Source of the DNA: UBA1081 sp964443825
Lineage (GTDB): Bacteria > Bacillota > Clostridia > Oscillospirales > Acutalibacteraceae
Length of the DNA stretch: 64,000 bases
Reading direction: 5' to 3'
Assembly: GCA_964443825.1 (NCBI GenBank)
Contig: CAYUEV010000001.1
Location: forward strand, 103,267-167,266
Positions 18,679 to 27,570 of the stretch are shown piece after piece. The translations under genes were made by a program, and so were the position numbers. Numbering within the stretch: position 1 is the stretch's first letter; every line of letters starts with the position of its first letter. The notes beneath the pieces were generated by a model. The model had not been told where the DNA came from, did no database searches, and saw only the letters and a program-made list of their open reading frames with translations.

Positions 18679-19416
18679 ATGAATTTATATTCTTATACCG
18701 TTATATCAAATGAACAAATATCAAAAAACGTATATAAAATGAAATTTTCCGGCGATATTCCCTCTGACGTTATACCCGGACAATTTATAAACATAAAAAT
18801 AGAATCTCTTTATTTAAGGCGGCCTATTTCCGTTTTTGATATTGAGAACGGGTTTTTATCTATAGTTTATAAAGTAGTGGGGAATGGTACTGAAATAATG
18901 TCGAAAGCTAAACCGGGGCGGGAGTTTAACTGTCTTTCATTTCTTGGCAACGGCTTTAACACTTCGTCCTCAGGCGAGAATCCCGTTTTAATAGGGGGCG
19001 GCATAGGAACGCCTCCGTTATTTTACCTCGCTAAAAAACTTATAAAAGAAGGCAAGAGCGTTTCGGTTGTTTTAGGCTTTAATAATAAAGAGGAAATCAT
19101 ATTAGAGCGGGATTTTAAATCGTTGGGAGTTGAAACTTTTGTTACTACTGTAGACGGAAGCTTTGGCGATAAAGGATACCCTACGGATATACTGAAAAAT
19201 ATAGACTATTCTTACTTTTACGCGTGCGGTCCCGTTAATATGCTTAAAGCCGTACGTCTTAATACGGCGACTTCGGGGGAATTAAGTTTCGAAGCGAGGA
19301 TGGGGTGCGGCTTCGGCGCTTGTATGGGTTGCTCTGTTATGACAAAATCAGGTCCTAAGAGGATATGTAAGGAAGGACCCGTTTTAAAAAAGGAGGATAT
19401 ACTGTGGGAAACCTAA
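18679..19416 (+). CDS. pyrK: Dihydroorotate dehydrogenase B, electron transfer subunit
   Basis: Carries electrons from the FMN of PyrD through FAD and a [2Fe-2S] cluster to NAD. It is 245 residues. The FAD-binding motif 'LRRPISVFD' is near residue 52. The cluster ligands are in 'GCGFGACMGCSV' and 'RICKEGP' near the C-terminus. Its 3' end overlaps pyrD by 13 bases, and the pyrD ribosome binding site AGGAGG (19391-19396) lies inside it, indicating coupled translation of the heterotetramer subunits. Confidence 0.94.
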   Translation: MNLYSYTVISNEQISKNVYKMKFSGDIPSDVIPGQFINIKIESLYLRRPISVFDIENGFLSIVYKVVGNGTEIMSKAKPGREFNCLSFLGNGFNTSSSGENPVLIGGGIGTPPLFYLAKKLIKEGKSVSVVLGFNNKEEIILERDFKSLGVETFVTTVDGSFGDKGYPTDILKNIDYSYFYACGPVNMLKAVRLNTATSGELSFEARMGCGFGACMGCSVMTKSGPKRICKEGPVLKKEDILWET

Positions 19417-20315
19417 GCGTAAATTTAAGCGGTCTTTCCCTTGACAATCCCATAATACCCGCGAGCGGAACTTTTGGTTTTGGCTATGAGTTTTCAGAAA
19501 TTTACGATATAAATATTTTAGGCTCCATCGCTTTAAAAGGCGTTACTAAAGAACCTCGTTTCGGAAATCCTCAGCCGAGAATAGCCGAATGCACGTCGGG
19601 TCTTATAAATTCAGTGGGATTGCAGAATCCCGGAGTAGACGCCGTTATAAACGATGAACTTCCCAAGCTTAAAAAATGTTTTAAAAAGAAAGCTATAGCC
19701 AATATAAGCGGCTTTTCTATCGAAGAGTATATGGAAGTCGCCTCTAAAATGGATAATCAGGACGAAATAGGCATAATTGAAGTAAACATAAGTTGCCCGA
19801 ACGTTCACGGCGGAGGGTTAAGTTTCGGGACTTCCCCCGCTCTCGCCGGGGAAGTTACAAGAGCCGTGAAATCAGTCGCTAAAAAGCCTGTATACGTAAA
19901 ATTAAGTCCTAACGTTACCGATATTGTGGAAATAGCAACCGAGTGCGAAAAAGCGGGCGCCGACGGAATCAGCATGATAAACACGCTTATGGGGCTTAGA
20001 ATAGATCTTAAAACGAGAAAGCCAGTTATAGCTAAGAAGTCGGGCGGGTTTTCGGGCGCGGCTATTTTCCCGGTAGCTCTTTCAATGGTCTACAGAGTCT
20101 ATGAAGCCGTAAATATACCCATAATAGGAATGGGCGGAATATCGAGCCCGGAAGACGTGATAGAAATGACGCTCGCGGGGGCGACCGCCGTAGAAGTAGG
20201 ATGTCAAAACCTTTTAGATCCTTTTGCTTGCAAAAAAATAATAGAAGAGCTGCCGGACGCCTTAAAAAAGTACAATATTAAGAGCTTGAAAGAAATAATC
20301 GGAGGAGCGCATTAA
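19404..20315 (+). CDS. pyrD: Dihydroorotate dehydrogenase B, catalytic subunit
   Basis: Oxidises dihydroorotate to orotate. It is 303 residues, a FMN TIM barrel. The class 1B catalytic cysteine lies in 'VNISCPNVHGG'; the FMN phosphate loops are 'GMGGISSPEDV' and 'ATAVEVGCQN'. GTG start at 19404, set by AGGAGG 8 bases upstream. Its pairing with PyrK shows the NAD-dependent class 1B form, as usual in anaerobic Firmicutes. Confidence 0.96.
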   Translation: MGNLSVNLSGLSLDNPIIPASGTFGFGYEFSEIYDINILGSIALKGVTKEPRFGNPQPRIAECTSGLINSVGLQNPGVDAVINDELPKLKKCFKKKAIANISGFSIEEYMEVASKMDNQDEIGIIEVNISCPNVHGGGLSFGTSPALAGEVTRAVKSVAKKPVYVKLSPNVTDIVEIATECEKAGADGISMINTLMGLRIDLKTRKPVIAKKSGGFSGAAIFPVALSMVYRVYEAVNIPIIGMGGISSPEDVIEMTLAGATAVEVGCQNLLDPFACKKIIEELPDALKKYNIKSLKEIIGGAH

Positions 20316-21014
20316 ATGGAAAAAGACGTTATAATCGCGTGCGACTTTAAAAATAAAGAGGAATGTTTTGATTTTCTTAATATTTTTAAGAAAAAAAAGC
20401 CGTTTGTAAAAATCGGAATGGAGCTTTTTTACTCCGAAGGTTCGTCTATAGTAAAAGAAATAAAAGAACGCGGACATAAAATATTTCTCGATTTAAAACT
20501 ATGCGACATACCGAACACCGTAAAGCAGACAATGAAAGTTTTATCGGAACTTAATATAGACATGTGCAACGTCCACGCTTTTGGAACAAGGCGCATGATG
20601 GAAGCGGCGATAGAGGGGCTTACTCGTCCCGACGGGTCAAGACCTTTGCTTTTAGCCGTAACGCAACTTACTTCTACAAGCGAAGACGCAATGCGAAAGG
20701 AGCTTTTGATTGAAAAACCTATTGACGAAGTTGTTTTATCTTACGCTAAAAACGCTAAATGCGCGGGGCTTGACGGGGTAGTGTGTTCCCCTTTGGAATC
20801 AAAAAAAATCCACGATACTCTCGGAAGCTCATTTTTAACGGTAACGCCCGGAATAAGATTTAACGACGACGACAAAGGCGACCAGTCGAGAGCGGCTACG
20901 CCGAAGACGGCAAAAGAATCAGGATCTGATTATATAGTCGTCGGAAGACCGATAACTAAAGCGTCGGATCCTTTAAAAGCGTATAATAAATGCGTAAACG
21001 AATTTTGCGGGTAA
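20316..21014 (+). CDS. pyrF: Orotidine 5'-phosphate decarboxylase
   Basis: Decarboxylates OMP to UMP. It is 232 residues. The catalytic K-x-x-D tetrad region is 'FLDLKLCDIPNT', and the phosphate loop is 'YIVVGRPITKA'. The ATG immediately follows the pyrD stop codon, with GGAGGAG at 20301-20307 inside pyrD. Confidence 0.95.
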   Translation: MEKDVIIACDFKNKEECFDFLNIFKKKKPFVKIGMELFYSEGSSIVKEIKERGHKIFLDLKLCDIPNTVKQTMKVLSELNIDMCNVHAFGTRRMMEAAIEGLTRPDGSRPLLLAVTQLTSTSEDAMRKELLIEKPIDEVVLSYAKNAKCAGLDGVVCSPLESKKIHDTLGSSFLTVTPGIRFNDDDKGDQSRAATPKTAKESGSDYIVVGRPITKASDPLKAYNKCVNEFCG

Positions 21015-21030
21015 TTAAAACGGAGGAAAC

Positions 21031-21669
21031 ATGAAAAAAACCACAGCGAAAGCGTTATTATCAATAGGAGCGGTATTTTTTAGACCGTCAGAGCCTTTTA
21101 CATGGGCGAGCGGCATTAAAAGCCCTGTTTATTGCGACAATAGACTGATTCTCACTTCACCTGAAAATAGGAATATTATCGAAAACTATATAGCCGATAC
21201 CGTAAAAAAAGAATACCCCGAATGCGAAATTTTAATGGGAACAAGCACGGCGGGGATAGCTCACGCCGCGATAGCCGCTCATATACTTGATATGCCCATG
21301 GGGTACGTAAGAAGCGGAAATAAAGACCACGGCAGAAAAAATAAAATAGAAGGGAACCTTAAAAAAGGTCAAAAAACCGTCGTAGTAGAAGATCTTATAT
21401 CTACCGGCGGCAGCGTATTGGGAATAGTAGACGCTTTAAAAGAAGCCGGGGCGGAAGTTTTAGGAATAGTCAGTATTTTTACTTACAACATGAAAAAGGG
21501 AATCGACAATCTTAAAGACGCGGGAGTTAAAAACGTAAGTTTAACGGACTTCGATACCGTTGCGGAGGTCGCCGCTAAAGAAGGTTATATAAATAATAGC
21601 GACGTGCAAAAACTTTTAGCGTTTAGAGATAATCCAGAAGACGAATCTTGGATAAAATCGTCAAATTAA
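21031..21669 (+). CDS. pyrE: Orotate phosphoribosyltransferase
   Basis: Joins orotate and PRPP to give OMP. It is 212 residues. The PRPP-binding motif is 'VVVEDLISTGGS' (about 113-124), and the catalytic flexible loop includes 'RKNKIEG'. GGAGG precedes the ATG. 16 bases after pyrF. Confidence 0.95.
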   Translation: MKKTTAKALLSIGAVFFRPSEPFTWASGIKSPVYCDNRLILTSPENRNIIENYIADTVKKEYPECEILMGTSTAGIAHAAIAAHILDMPMGYVRSGNKDHGRKNKIEGNLKKGQKTVVVEDLISTGGSVLGIVDALKEAGAEVLGIVSIFTYNMKKGIDNLKDAGVKNVSLTDFDTVAEVAAKEGYINNSDVQKLLAFRDNPEDESWIKSSN

Positions 21670-21686
21670 CATAAAATGGAGATAAA

Positions 21687-22601
21687 ATGAAAAGTTTAAT
21701 CGATATAAAGGACTTAACTACAGAGGAAATCGACGAGCTTATAGAATCGTCTAAAGATATAATCGCCAACCCCTTAAAATATTCTGAAAAGTGCAAAGGC
21801 AAAAAGTTGGCGACGCTATTTTACGAGCCTTCCACAAGGACGAGACTAAGTTTCGAGGCGGCTATGTACGAGCTTGGCGGCAACTGTTTAGGTTTCGCGT
21901 CCGCCGACAGTTCTTCCGTATCTAAAGGCGAAAGCGTGGCAGATACCGTGAGAGTCGTTAGCGGTTACGCCGATATTATCGCCATGCGTCATCCTAAAGA
22001 AGGCGCGCCGCTCGTAGCGTCCCTTCACTCTCTCGTTCCCGTTATTAACGCGGGCGACGGCGGGCATAACCATCCGACGCAGACTCTTTCGGATCTCCTT
22101 ACGATAAACAGAAAAAAGGGAAGATTCGACAACCTCACGATAGGACTTTGCGGCGATTTAAAATTCGGCAGAACGGTTCACTCTTTAATTGGGGCGACCT
22201 CCAAATACAAGGGCGTAAAATTCATACTTATTTCCCCGCCGGAACTTAAAATCCCCGGATACGTAAAGCATGAAATGGATGAAAACAAGAATATCACGTA
22301 TATCGAAACCGACAATCTCGAGAAAACAATCCCGGAACTCGATATACTTTACATGACGAGAGTCCAGCGCGAAAGATTTTTTAACGAGGACGATTATTTA
22401 AGGTTAAAAGACTCATACATTTTAAATGAAGAAAAATTAAAATACGCAAAAAAGGACCTCTCCATACTTCATCCTCTCCCCAGAGTAAACGAAATAGCCG
22501 TCGAAGTCGATAACGACCCAAGGGCGTGCTACTTTGAGCAGACTTTGAACGGCAAATTTATAAGAATGGCGCTTATATTAAAACTTTTAGGCATAGAATA
22601 A
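21687..22601 (+). CDS. pyrB: Aspartate carbamoyltransferase catalytic subunit
   Basis: Condenses carbamoyl phosphate with aspartate. It is 304 residues. The carbamoyl-phosphate loop is 'EPSTRTRLSFE' (about 50-60), with 'GDGGHNHPTQTL' and 'HPLPRVNEI' also present. The regulatory partner PyrI is next, 10 bases downstream. Confidence 0.96.
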   Translation: MKSLIDIKDLTTEEIDELIESSKDIIANPLKYSEKCKGKKLATLFYEPSTRTRLSFEAAMYELGGNCLGFASADSSSVSKGESVADTVRVVSGYADIIAMRHPKEGAPLVASLHSLVPVINAGDGGHNHPTQTLSDLLTINRKKGRFDNLTIGLCGDLKFGRTVHSLIGATSKYKGVKFILISPPELKIPGYVKHEMDENKNITYIETDNLEKTIPELDILYMTRVQRERFFNEDDYLRLKDSYILNEEKLKYAKKDLSILHPLPRVNEIAVEVDNDPRACYFEQTLNGKFIRMALILKLLGIE

Positions 22602-22611
22602 AGGAGAAGTT

Positions 22612-23055
22612 ATGATAGTAAACCCCATTAAAAACGGCGTCGTTATAGACCATATAAAGCAGGGCGGCGTTATGAAAATATTTAAAGCCTTGAACCTTGA
22701 TAAATTAGACTGTCAGGTAGCGATAATCAAAAACGCCGAAAGTGAAAAAATGGGCAGAAAAGACATACTTAAAATATGCGAGCCTATCAATATAAACTTT
22801 GACGTCTTAGCTCTTTTAGATCCGGGAGTTACGGTAAGCATAATAAAAGACGGCGTCGTCGCCGAAAGAAAGCGCTTAGAGCTTCCCGAAAGGGTAGAAG
22901 GTTTGATTAAATGCTCAAACCCCAGATGCATTACATCAATAGAACAGGAGCTTCCAAGCGTATTTAAACTTACCGACAGAGATAAGAGAGTGTACAGGTG
23001 CGTATACTGCGAGTCAAAATTTAAAAATCAGGGCGAACCGGGATTTTTTAACTGA
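22612..23055 (+). CDS. pyrI: Aspartate carbamoyltransferase regulatory subunit
   Basis: Binds nucleotide effectors and holds the catalytic trimers together. It is 147 residues: an N-terminal allosteric domain and a C-terminal zinc domain with four cysteines in 'CSNPRC' and 'RCVYCESKF'. Its presence implies feedback control of PyrB by nucleotides. Last gene of the pyr operon; a strong hairpin follows. Confidence 0.95.
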   Translation: MIVNPIKNGVVIDHIKQGGVMKIFKALNLDKLDCQVAIIKNAESEKMGRKDILKICEPININFDVLALLDPGVTVSIIKDGVVAERKRLELPERVEGLIKCSNPRCITSIEQELPSVFKLTDRDKRVYRCVYCESKFKNQGEPGFFN

Positions 23056-23070
23056 ATTAAAGCGAAATAT

Positions 23071-23099
23071 AAACGCCGTATTATTTTACTACGGCGTTT
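23071..23099. terminator. Bidirectional hairpin between pyrI and chrA
   Basis: A perfect 10-bp stem AAACGCCGTA (23071-23080) and TACGGCGTTT (23090-23099), then TTAATATT on the plus side. The loop holds the stop codon of the converging chromate transporter gene, and the right arm encodes its last residues, so the terminator is shared and overlaps coding DNA. Confidence 0.75.
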
Positions 23100-23653
23100 A
23101 ATATTAAGTTTGAAACAAGTCCCAGAGCTCCCGAAGAAAGCATTATTATTATGGGGCTTAGCTTAAATTTTTTTAAGACAATAAACGAGGCTACAAAAAG
23201 TATCGCCCCAATCCAGTTTATATCTTTTAACGATATTTCATTCGTTCCCCACAATACGGTCGTTAATATGTTAATTCCGGCAGACGCTATTAAAGCGACG
23301 ACCGCCGGTCTTAAACTTTCAAGAACGCTCCTTAAAAAACTTAATCCTTTAAATTTATAGTAAATAAACGCCAAAATCGAAACTATTATCAGCGACGGGA
23401 AGATGCATCCCGCCGTAGCCGCGAGAGCTCCCGGTATTCCCGCGATTCTGATTCCCGTGAAAGTCGCCGCGTTAATCGATATAGGTCCGGGCGTCATCTC
23501 GGCTATCGATACAAGGTCGGTAAACTCCTTTGTCGTAAGCCATTGTTCATTTTCCACGACCTGCGCCTGTATTAAAGGTATCGCGGCGTAGCCCCCGCCT
23601 ATACTAAAAAGCCCCACTTGTAAAAACGAAAGGAAAAGCTTGAGATAAATCAT
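23081..23653 (-). CDS. chrA: Chromate transporter family membrane protein, second half-size subunit
   Basis: 190 residues with about five to six membrane segments. The ChrA motifs are visible: 'FSIGGGYAAIPL' near residue 17-28 and 'AEMTPGPISIN' (PGP). This is a short-chain (single-domain) CHR protein, which normally works with a partner half, here the preceding gene. I place the start at 23653 (ATGA overlap with the upstream gene, AAGGAG before it) instead of an earlier in-frame start inside that gene. It may export chromate or another oxyanion; physiological substrate unknown. Confidence 0.85.
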   Translation of the reverse strand: MIYLKLFLSFLQVGLFSIGGGYAAIPLIQAQVVENEQWLTTKEFTDLVSIAEMTPGPISINAATFTGIRIAGIPGALAATAGCIFPSLIIVSILAFIYYKFKGLSFLRSVLESLRPAVVALIASAGINILTTVLWGTNEISLKDINWIGAILFVASFIVLKKFKLSPIIIMLSSGALGLVSNLILNAVVK

Positions 23654-24240
23654 GTTTTTTTCTCCTTTTTTCGTCTTATAAGAGCCGTAATAACGCCAGC
23701 CGCCGCCGCCAAAATAATTATAAGTATTACGTTCACTTTGAAAAATACGGCTAAAACAAAACAAACCGCCATTATTATTATGTTGACGGCGTTTTTTCTT
23801 TTAACTATTTTAAGCCCCATATCGCTTACAACGTCGAAAATAATAGCGGCTATCCCGGATTGCATACCGCTTAAAAACAGCGATATATACGTGTTGTTTT
23901 TAAATTTTTCATAAAAAAACGACACGACGGTGATTGTAATCATCGGCGGCAGTACAGTCCCTAAGACGGCTACCGCTATTCCCAAAACGCCGCATATTTT
24001 TTTGCCGACCAATATCGACGCGTTCACGGCGACAGCTCCCGGCGAGGTTTGCGCGATACTGATAAGGTCTAACATTTCGTCTTCATCTATCCAGTGAAGG
24101 TCGTCGACAAACTTTTTTTTCATAAGGGTGACTATCACGTACCCGCCGCCAAAAGTAAACGCGCTTATATAAAACGTCGTAAAGAAGAGCTTCAGCAGTT
24201 TTTTATATTTGGATTTATCGTTTTTTGTGTCGTCGTTCAT
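23650..24240 (-). CDS. chrA: Chromate transporter family membrane protein, first half-size subunit
   Basis: 196 residues, single CHR domain. 'FTFGGGYVIVTLM' near residues 18-30 and 'AQTSPGAVAVN' (SPG variant of the PGP motif) are seen, with about six membrane segments. It lies 9 bases after the histidine kinase gene and overlaps the second half-subunit gene by 4 bases, so the four genes form one operon. This suggests that the two-component system controls, or responds to, this transporter. Substrate is inferred from family only. Confidence 0.85.
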   Translation of the reverse strand: MNDDTKNDKSKYKKLLKLFFTTFYISAFTFGGGYVIVTLMKKKFVDDLHWIDEDEMLDLISIAQTSPGAVAVNASILVGKKICGVLGIAVAVLGTVLPPMITITVVSFFYEKFKNNTYISLFLSGMQSGIAAIIFDVVSDMGLKIVKRKNAVNIIIMAVCFVLAVFFKVNVILIIILAAAAGVITALIRRKKEKKT

Positions 24241-24249
24241 TTTAAAATC

Positions 24250-25854
24250 TTATTGATTGTTGCCGTTAGACTGTTTTAACGCGGCGGCGGTTTTTTTATC
24301 GTATTTTTTTACGTCAAACCAAAATTCCACCCCGTCCTCGTGATTTATAGCGCCATAATCGCATTCGTGGAGTTTTTGTATAGCCGCCACAATAGCGAGC
24401 CCCAAACCGAAACGCCCTTGTGAGCGCGACATCGCTTTATCGGCTCTGTAGAAGCTGTTCCAGATTTTATCAAAATCTTTAGCCGCTATGGGAGTTCCCG
24501 TATTAAATACGCTCACTCTGTACACGGTGCCGTTTACTTCCTTAGCGCTTACGATTATTTTCTTTTCGCCGTCCGCGTGCGACACGGCGTTAGTCATATA
24601 ATTGTTGATAACGGTGGAGAGGATAAAGTAGTCGCCGAATCCCGTTAAAGACGCGTCGATTTGATTTTGAGCCGTAATTCCCTGCTTTTGCAGGATGCTC
24701 TTATTGCGCTCCAACCAGTCGTCCACCGCTATTTTAATGTTAAAATCAGTGTAGGAGAGTTTATACTCGCCCGATTCGTATTTTATTATATCGAGCAATT
24801 TCATAACGAGCGAATTCATGCGCTGCGTTTCGCTTATAATGGTGTCGCAGTATTTTTCAGCAGTCGGCGGATCTGTCTCCATAAATATTTTAAGTCCTTC
24901 GGCATACCCTTGAATAATGGCTATCGGCGTTTTAAGCTCATGCGACACGCCGGAAATAAACGTCTGTCTTAACTGATCTATCGTTTTCTCTTGCTCTATA
25001 TCCTCCTGAAGTTTTTTATTGCGCTCCCTTAAATCAAGAAGAGCCTTTTCAAGGGAATCCGACATATCGTTAATACTGTCGGATAACAGCGAAATTTCCT
25101 CTATTTTATTTGGCGCGCACTTTTGCGAGAAGTTAAGTTCAGACATATTGTGCGTGATTTTACTCATATCGCTTAGAGGTTTTGTTACGCGCCTTATTAA
25201 AACCGAGAAAATAATCAGAGCGACAATGAGTATAATGATGGTGATAAATGAAATATAAGCCACGGTAAGTTTAGCCGTGCTATCGACAACGGATTTCAGT
25301 TTGAATAATTTTATTTTGATTTGAGCGTCGCCGGAGCCTATATTCCATTCGCCCACAAGGTATTCGGAATCTCTTCCGTCCTCGTTATTTTGCCTCAGAC
25401 TAAAATGTGTGGTGTCGGTAGAGCCTAAGTCCATAATCTCCGTATAATTCTTTTTTTCACTATCGGGGAGCTTTATTGAGTATGAACTGTAAGGAGGAAG
25501 CGACATATCGCCTTTATATGAGGAGTTGTAGACAATACCGCCTTCCGCATTGTAAATCTCGGCGGTGACTTCGTACTCTCTTTCTATATTGTCCATCCTG
25601 AGAAAAAAGTCGTTTCCCGCGTCCTTGTACGTCTCGCCTATTTCTCTCGCGGCGTTAAAAGACGATACGGCCGAATAGACGAGATAGATTATATCAAGAC
25701 CGTTATACGTAACTATAATCAATGTGATTAGGATGAAAATAAGAGTTATGGACACAACGCTCAAAAGCTGCCTGTTAAGGGAAACTTTGCGCTTTTTTTT
25801 ACCGTTTTCCTCTTTTTTTTCTGTTTTTTCCTTTTTATCACGCTTTTTAGACAT
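24250..25854 (-). CDS. Sensor histidine kinase (VanS/WalK-like)
   Basis: 534 residues: a strongly charged Lys/Glu N-terminal tail, membrane segment about 28-50, an extracytoplasmic sensor of about 140 residues, membrane segment about 196-220, a HAMP linker, a coiled coil, HisKA 'SGVSHELKTPIAIIQGYAEG' (H305) and HATPase_c with N box 'NNYMTNAVSHA', 'FNTGTPI' and 'FGLGLAIV'. The ligand is unknown. It lies 44 bases downstream of its response regulator and is transcribed with it. Confidence 0.93.
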   Translation of the reverse strand: MSKKRDKKEKTEKKEENGKKKRKVSLNRQLLSVVSITLIFILITLIIVTYNGLDIIYLVYSAVSSFNAAREIGETYKDAGNDFFLRMDNIEREYEVTAEIYNAEGGIVYNSSYKGDMSLPPYSSYSIKLPDSEKKNYTEIMDLGSTDTTHFSLRQNNEDGRDSEYLVGEWNIGSGDAQIKIKLFKLKSVVDSTAKLTVAYISFITIIILIVALIIFSVLIRRVTKPLSDMSKITHNMSELNFSQKCAPNKIEEISLLSDSINDMSDSLEKALLDLRERNKKLQEDIEQEKTIDQLRQTFISGVSHELKTPIAIIQGYAEGLKIFMETDPPTAEKYCDTIISETQRMNSLVMKLLDIIKYESGEYKLSYTDFNIKIAVDDWLERNKSILQKQGITAQNQIDASLTGFGDYFILSTVINNYMTNAVSHADGEKKIIVSAKEVNGTVYRVSVFNTGTPIAAKDFDKIWNSFYRADKAMSRSQGRFGLGLAIVAAIQKLHECDYGAINHEDGVEFWFDVKKYDKKTAAALKQSNGNNQ

Positions 25855-25898
25855 AAGCTCACCTTAGCGCCTTAACAACAGGCGAATAATTAAAGGCG

Positions 25899-26576
25899 TT
25901 ATTGGTCGGCCTCTATTTTATATCCTGTGCCGTAAATTGTTTTAATGTGCTTTGAACCCCACTCGCCTAATTTTGTCCTAAGCCTCGCCACATGGGAATC
26001 GACCGTTCTCATATCGCCGTCAAAATCGAATCCCCATATGTCGTCGAGCAGTTGTTCTCTTGAAAAAACGCGCCCCACGTTTGAAATGAGCTTATAAAGA
26101 ATGCTGTATTCTTTTAAGGTAAGCGTTACGGGAGTGTTGTCGAGCCACACGTCGTGCGCCTCAGAATCAAGTTTAAGTTCGTCCAGTTTAAAAACGGTGG
26201 TGGAAGTTTTTCCCGAGTCGCGTCTTAAAAGAGCCGCCACTCTTTTCATAAGAACCGTGGGACTGCACGGCTTTGTGACGTAATCGTCAGCCCCCGCCTC
26301 AAAGCCCGTAAGCTCGTCGAACTCCTGACTTCTCGCCGTAAGCATAATAATCGGAACGTTAGAGGTCTTGCGTATAGTTCTGCAAACCTCCCAGCCGTCG
26401 ATTTTAGGCATCATAATGTCGAGTATGACGAGGGCTATATCGGGATTTTCTTTAAAGACGTCAAGCGCTTCTTCCCCGTCATACGCCGCCAAAGGCTTGT
26501 AACCGTCTTTCTTTAAAAAGTCGCACACAAGGTTGACTATAAGGTCTTCATCGTCGGCAATAAGTATCTTTTTCAT
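25899..26576 (-). CDS. OmpR-family response regulator
   Basis: 225 residues. Receiver domain with acidic pocket 'DDED' at the N-terminus, phospho-acceptor D53 ('LVILDIMMPK'), T80 ('MLTA') and K102 ('VTKP'); C-terminal winged helix about 125-223 with 'LTLKEYSILYKLISN' and 'RTVDSHVARLRTKLG'. It is the first gene of the regulator-kinase-transporter operon and likely controls its own promoter. Confidence 0.95.
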   Translation of the reverse strand: MKKILIADDEDLIVNLVCDFLKKDGYKPLAAYDGEEALDVFKENPDIALVILDIMMPKIDGWEVCRTIRKTSNVPIIMLTARSQEFDELTGFEAGADDYVTKPCSPTVLMKRVAALLRRDSGKTSTTVFKLDELKLDSEAHDVWLDNTPVTLTLKEYSILYKLISNVGRVFSREQLLDDIWGFDFDGDMRTVDSHVARLRTKLGEWGSKHIKTIYGTGYKIEADQ

Positions 26577-26605
26577 GATATTTCTCCCATACTGTTTATG
26601 ACTTT

Positions 26606-26634
26606 ATATTAGCAAATTAGGGGGCTATTGTAAA
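26606..26634 (-). promoter_or_regulatory. Putative promoter of the regulator-kinase-chrA operon
   Basis: On the minus strand: TTTACA (plus 26629-26634), 17-bp spacer, TAATAT (26606-26611). The ribosome binding site GGGAGAAA lies before the regulator ATG. Confidence 0.55.
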
Positions 26635-26691
26635 GCCTTTTTTATAAATTTCACATCTCGCGCCAAATTTACAAAGAGATTGAATTAACTA

Positions 26692-26720
26692 TTTACATTT
26701 TAAAATTTGTGTGATATAAT
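26692..26720 (+). promoter_or_regulatory. sigma-A promoter of hpf
   Basis: TTTACA (26692-26697), 17-bp spacer, TATAAT (26715-26720). The region also has a divergent promoter for the two-component operon about 60 bases upstream. Confidence 0.7.
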
Positions 26721-26743
26721 GACGAAACGAGGAGATGTTTTTT

Positions 26744-27304
26744 ATGAATATAACTATAATCGGAAGAAAATGCACTCCAAGAGATTCTTTTAAAGAACGC
26801 GTCAACAAAAAGTTATCTAAAATCGACCGCTTTTTCGATAAAGAGGCGGACGCTAAAGTTACGGCCGCGGTCGAGAAATCGTATCAGTCGGTTGAGATAA
26901 CCGTCACGAGCGGCGGCATGGTCTTTAGGGCGCAGGAGAGCGCGGATAACCTTAACGACGCTCTCGATAAATGCATTGAAACGTTAGTCAGAAGAATCCG
27001 CAAACATAAAACAAAACTCGAAAAACGCTTAAGAACAGGCGCGTTTGAAAGTTTTGACGAGGACGGATCCGGCGATGAGTCCGGCGGCGAGGATGAAAAT
27101 GACGAACAGGAAGAAACGGAATTCGAGCTCGTCAGAAGAAAGACCGTTTCAATAAAACCGCAGTCCGTAGACGAGGCTATTCTTCAAATGAATATGTTAG
27201 GTCATGAGTTTTATATGTTTATTAACTCCGATAATGAGGAAGTTTCCGTCGTTTATAAAAGAAAAGGCGGCGGCTATGGGCTTTTAGAGCCGTATGAAGA
27301 ATAA
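26744..27304 (+). CDS. hpf: Ribosome hibernation promoting factor, long form
   Basis: Long HPF dimerises 70S ribosomes into inactive 100S particles in stationary phase or stress. It is 186 residues from the ATG at 26744: an N-terminal beta-alpha-beta HPF/RaiA domain (about 1-95, starting 'MNITIIGRK'), an acidic linker (about 104-125, 'DEDGSGDESGGEDEND') and the C-terminal dimerisation domain ('RRKTVSIKPQSVDEAILQM...GHEFYMF'). The start is chosen because GAGGAG at 26728-26733 is about 10 bases from this ATG and only one base from the earlier ATG at 26735. Confidence 0.94.
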   Translation: MNITIIGRKCTPRDSFKERVNKKLSKIDRFFDKEADAKVTAAVEKSYQSVEITVTSGGMVFRAQESADNLNDALDKCIETLVRRIRKHKTKLEKRLRTGAFESFDEDGSGDESGGEDENDEQEETEFELVRRKTVSIKPQSVDEAILQMNMLGHEFYMFINSDNEEVSVVYKRKGGGYGLLEPYEE

Positions 27305-27468
27305 ATTTTGCAACGACAGCGTTAAATTCAAGCGTCGCGGGTTTTAATCGAATGCGCGCGTCCGGTCGACGGGTTTCCATTTTAAAGCCGGAATTTTTAA
27401 TAAAATTCCTTAAATCGGCGTGATTTTATCGGGTTTTCAAAAAATTCATAGAAAAATTGATTTATCTC

Positions 27469-27514
27469 TTGACATTTTTGAACATTTGTTGTAAATTTAT
27501 TATAGCAGTATACT
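27469..27514 (+). promoter_or_regulatory. Overlapping promoters of the secreted Gly/Asn-rich protein gene
   Basis: Two overlapping candidates: TTGACA (27469-27474), 17 bp, TAAATT; and TTGTTG (27486-27491), 17 bp, TATACT (27509-27514). The second gives a leader of about 50 bases before AAGGGG and the ATG at 27571. About 165 bases upstream, between hpf and this site, show no gene. Confidence 0.5.
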
Positions 27515-27570
27515 GACTGTGTGAAAACATTTGGGTTAATCACTAATCCATGAAAGGGGTAACTCCGAAT

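Noticed and set aside
23654..23764. N-terminal extension of the second chromate transporter gene
   Set aside because: It lies within the first transporter gene, has no family similarity, and a good ribosome binding site precedes ATG 23653.
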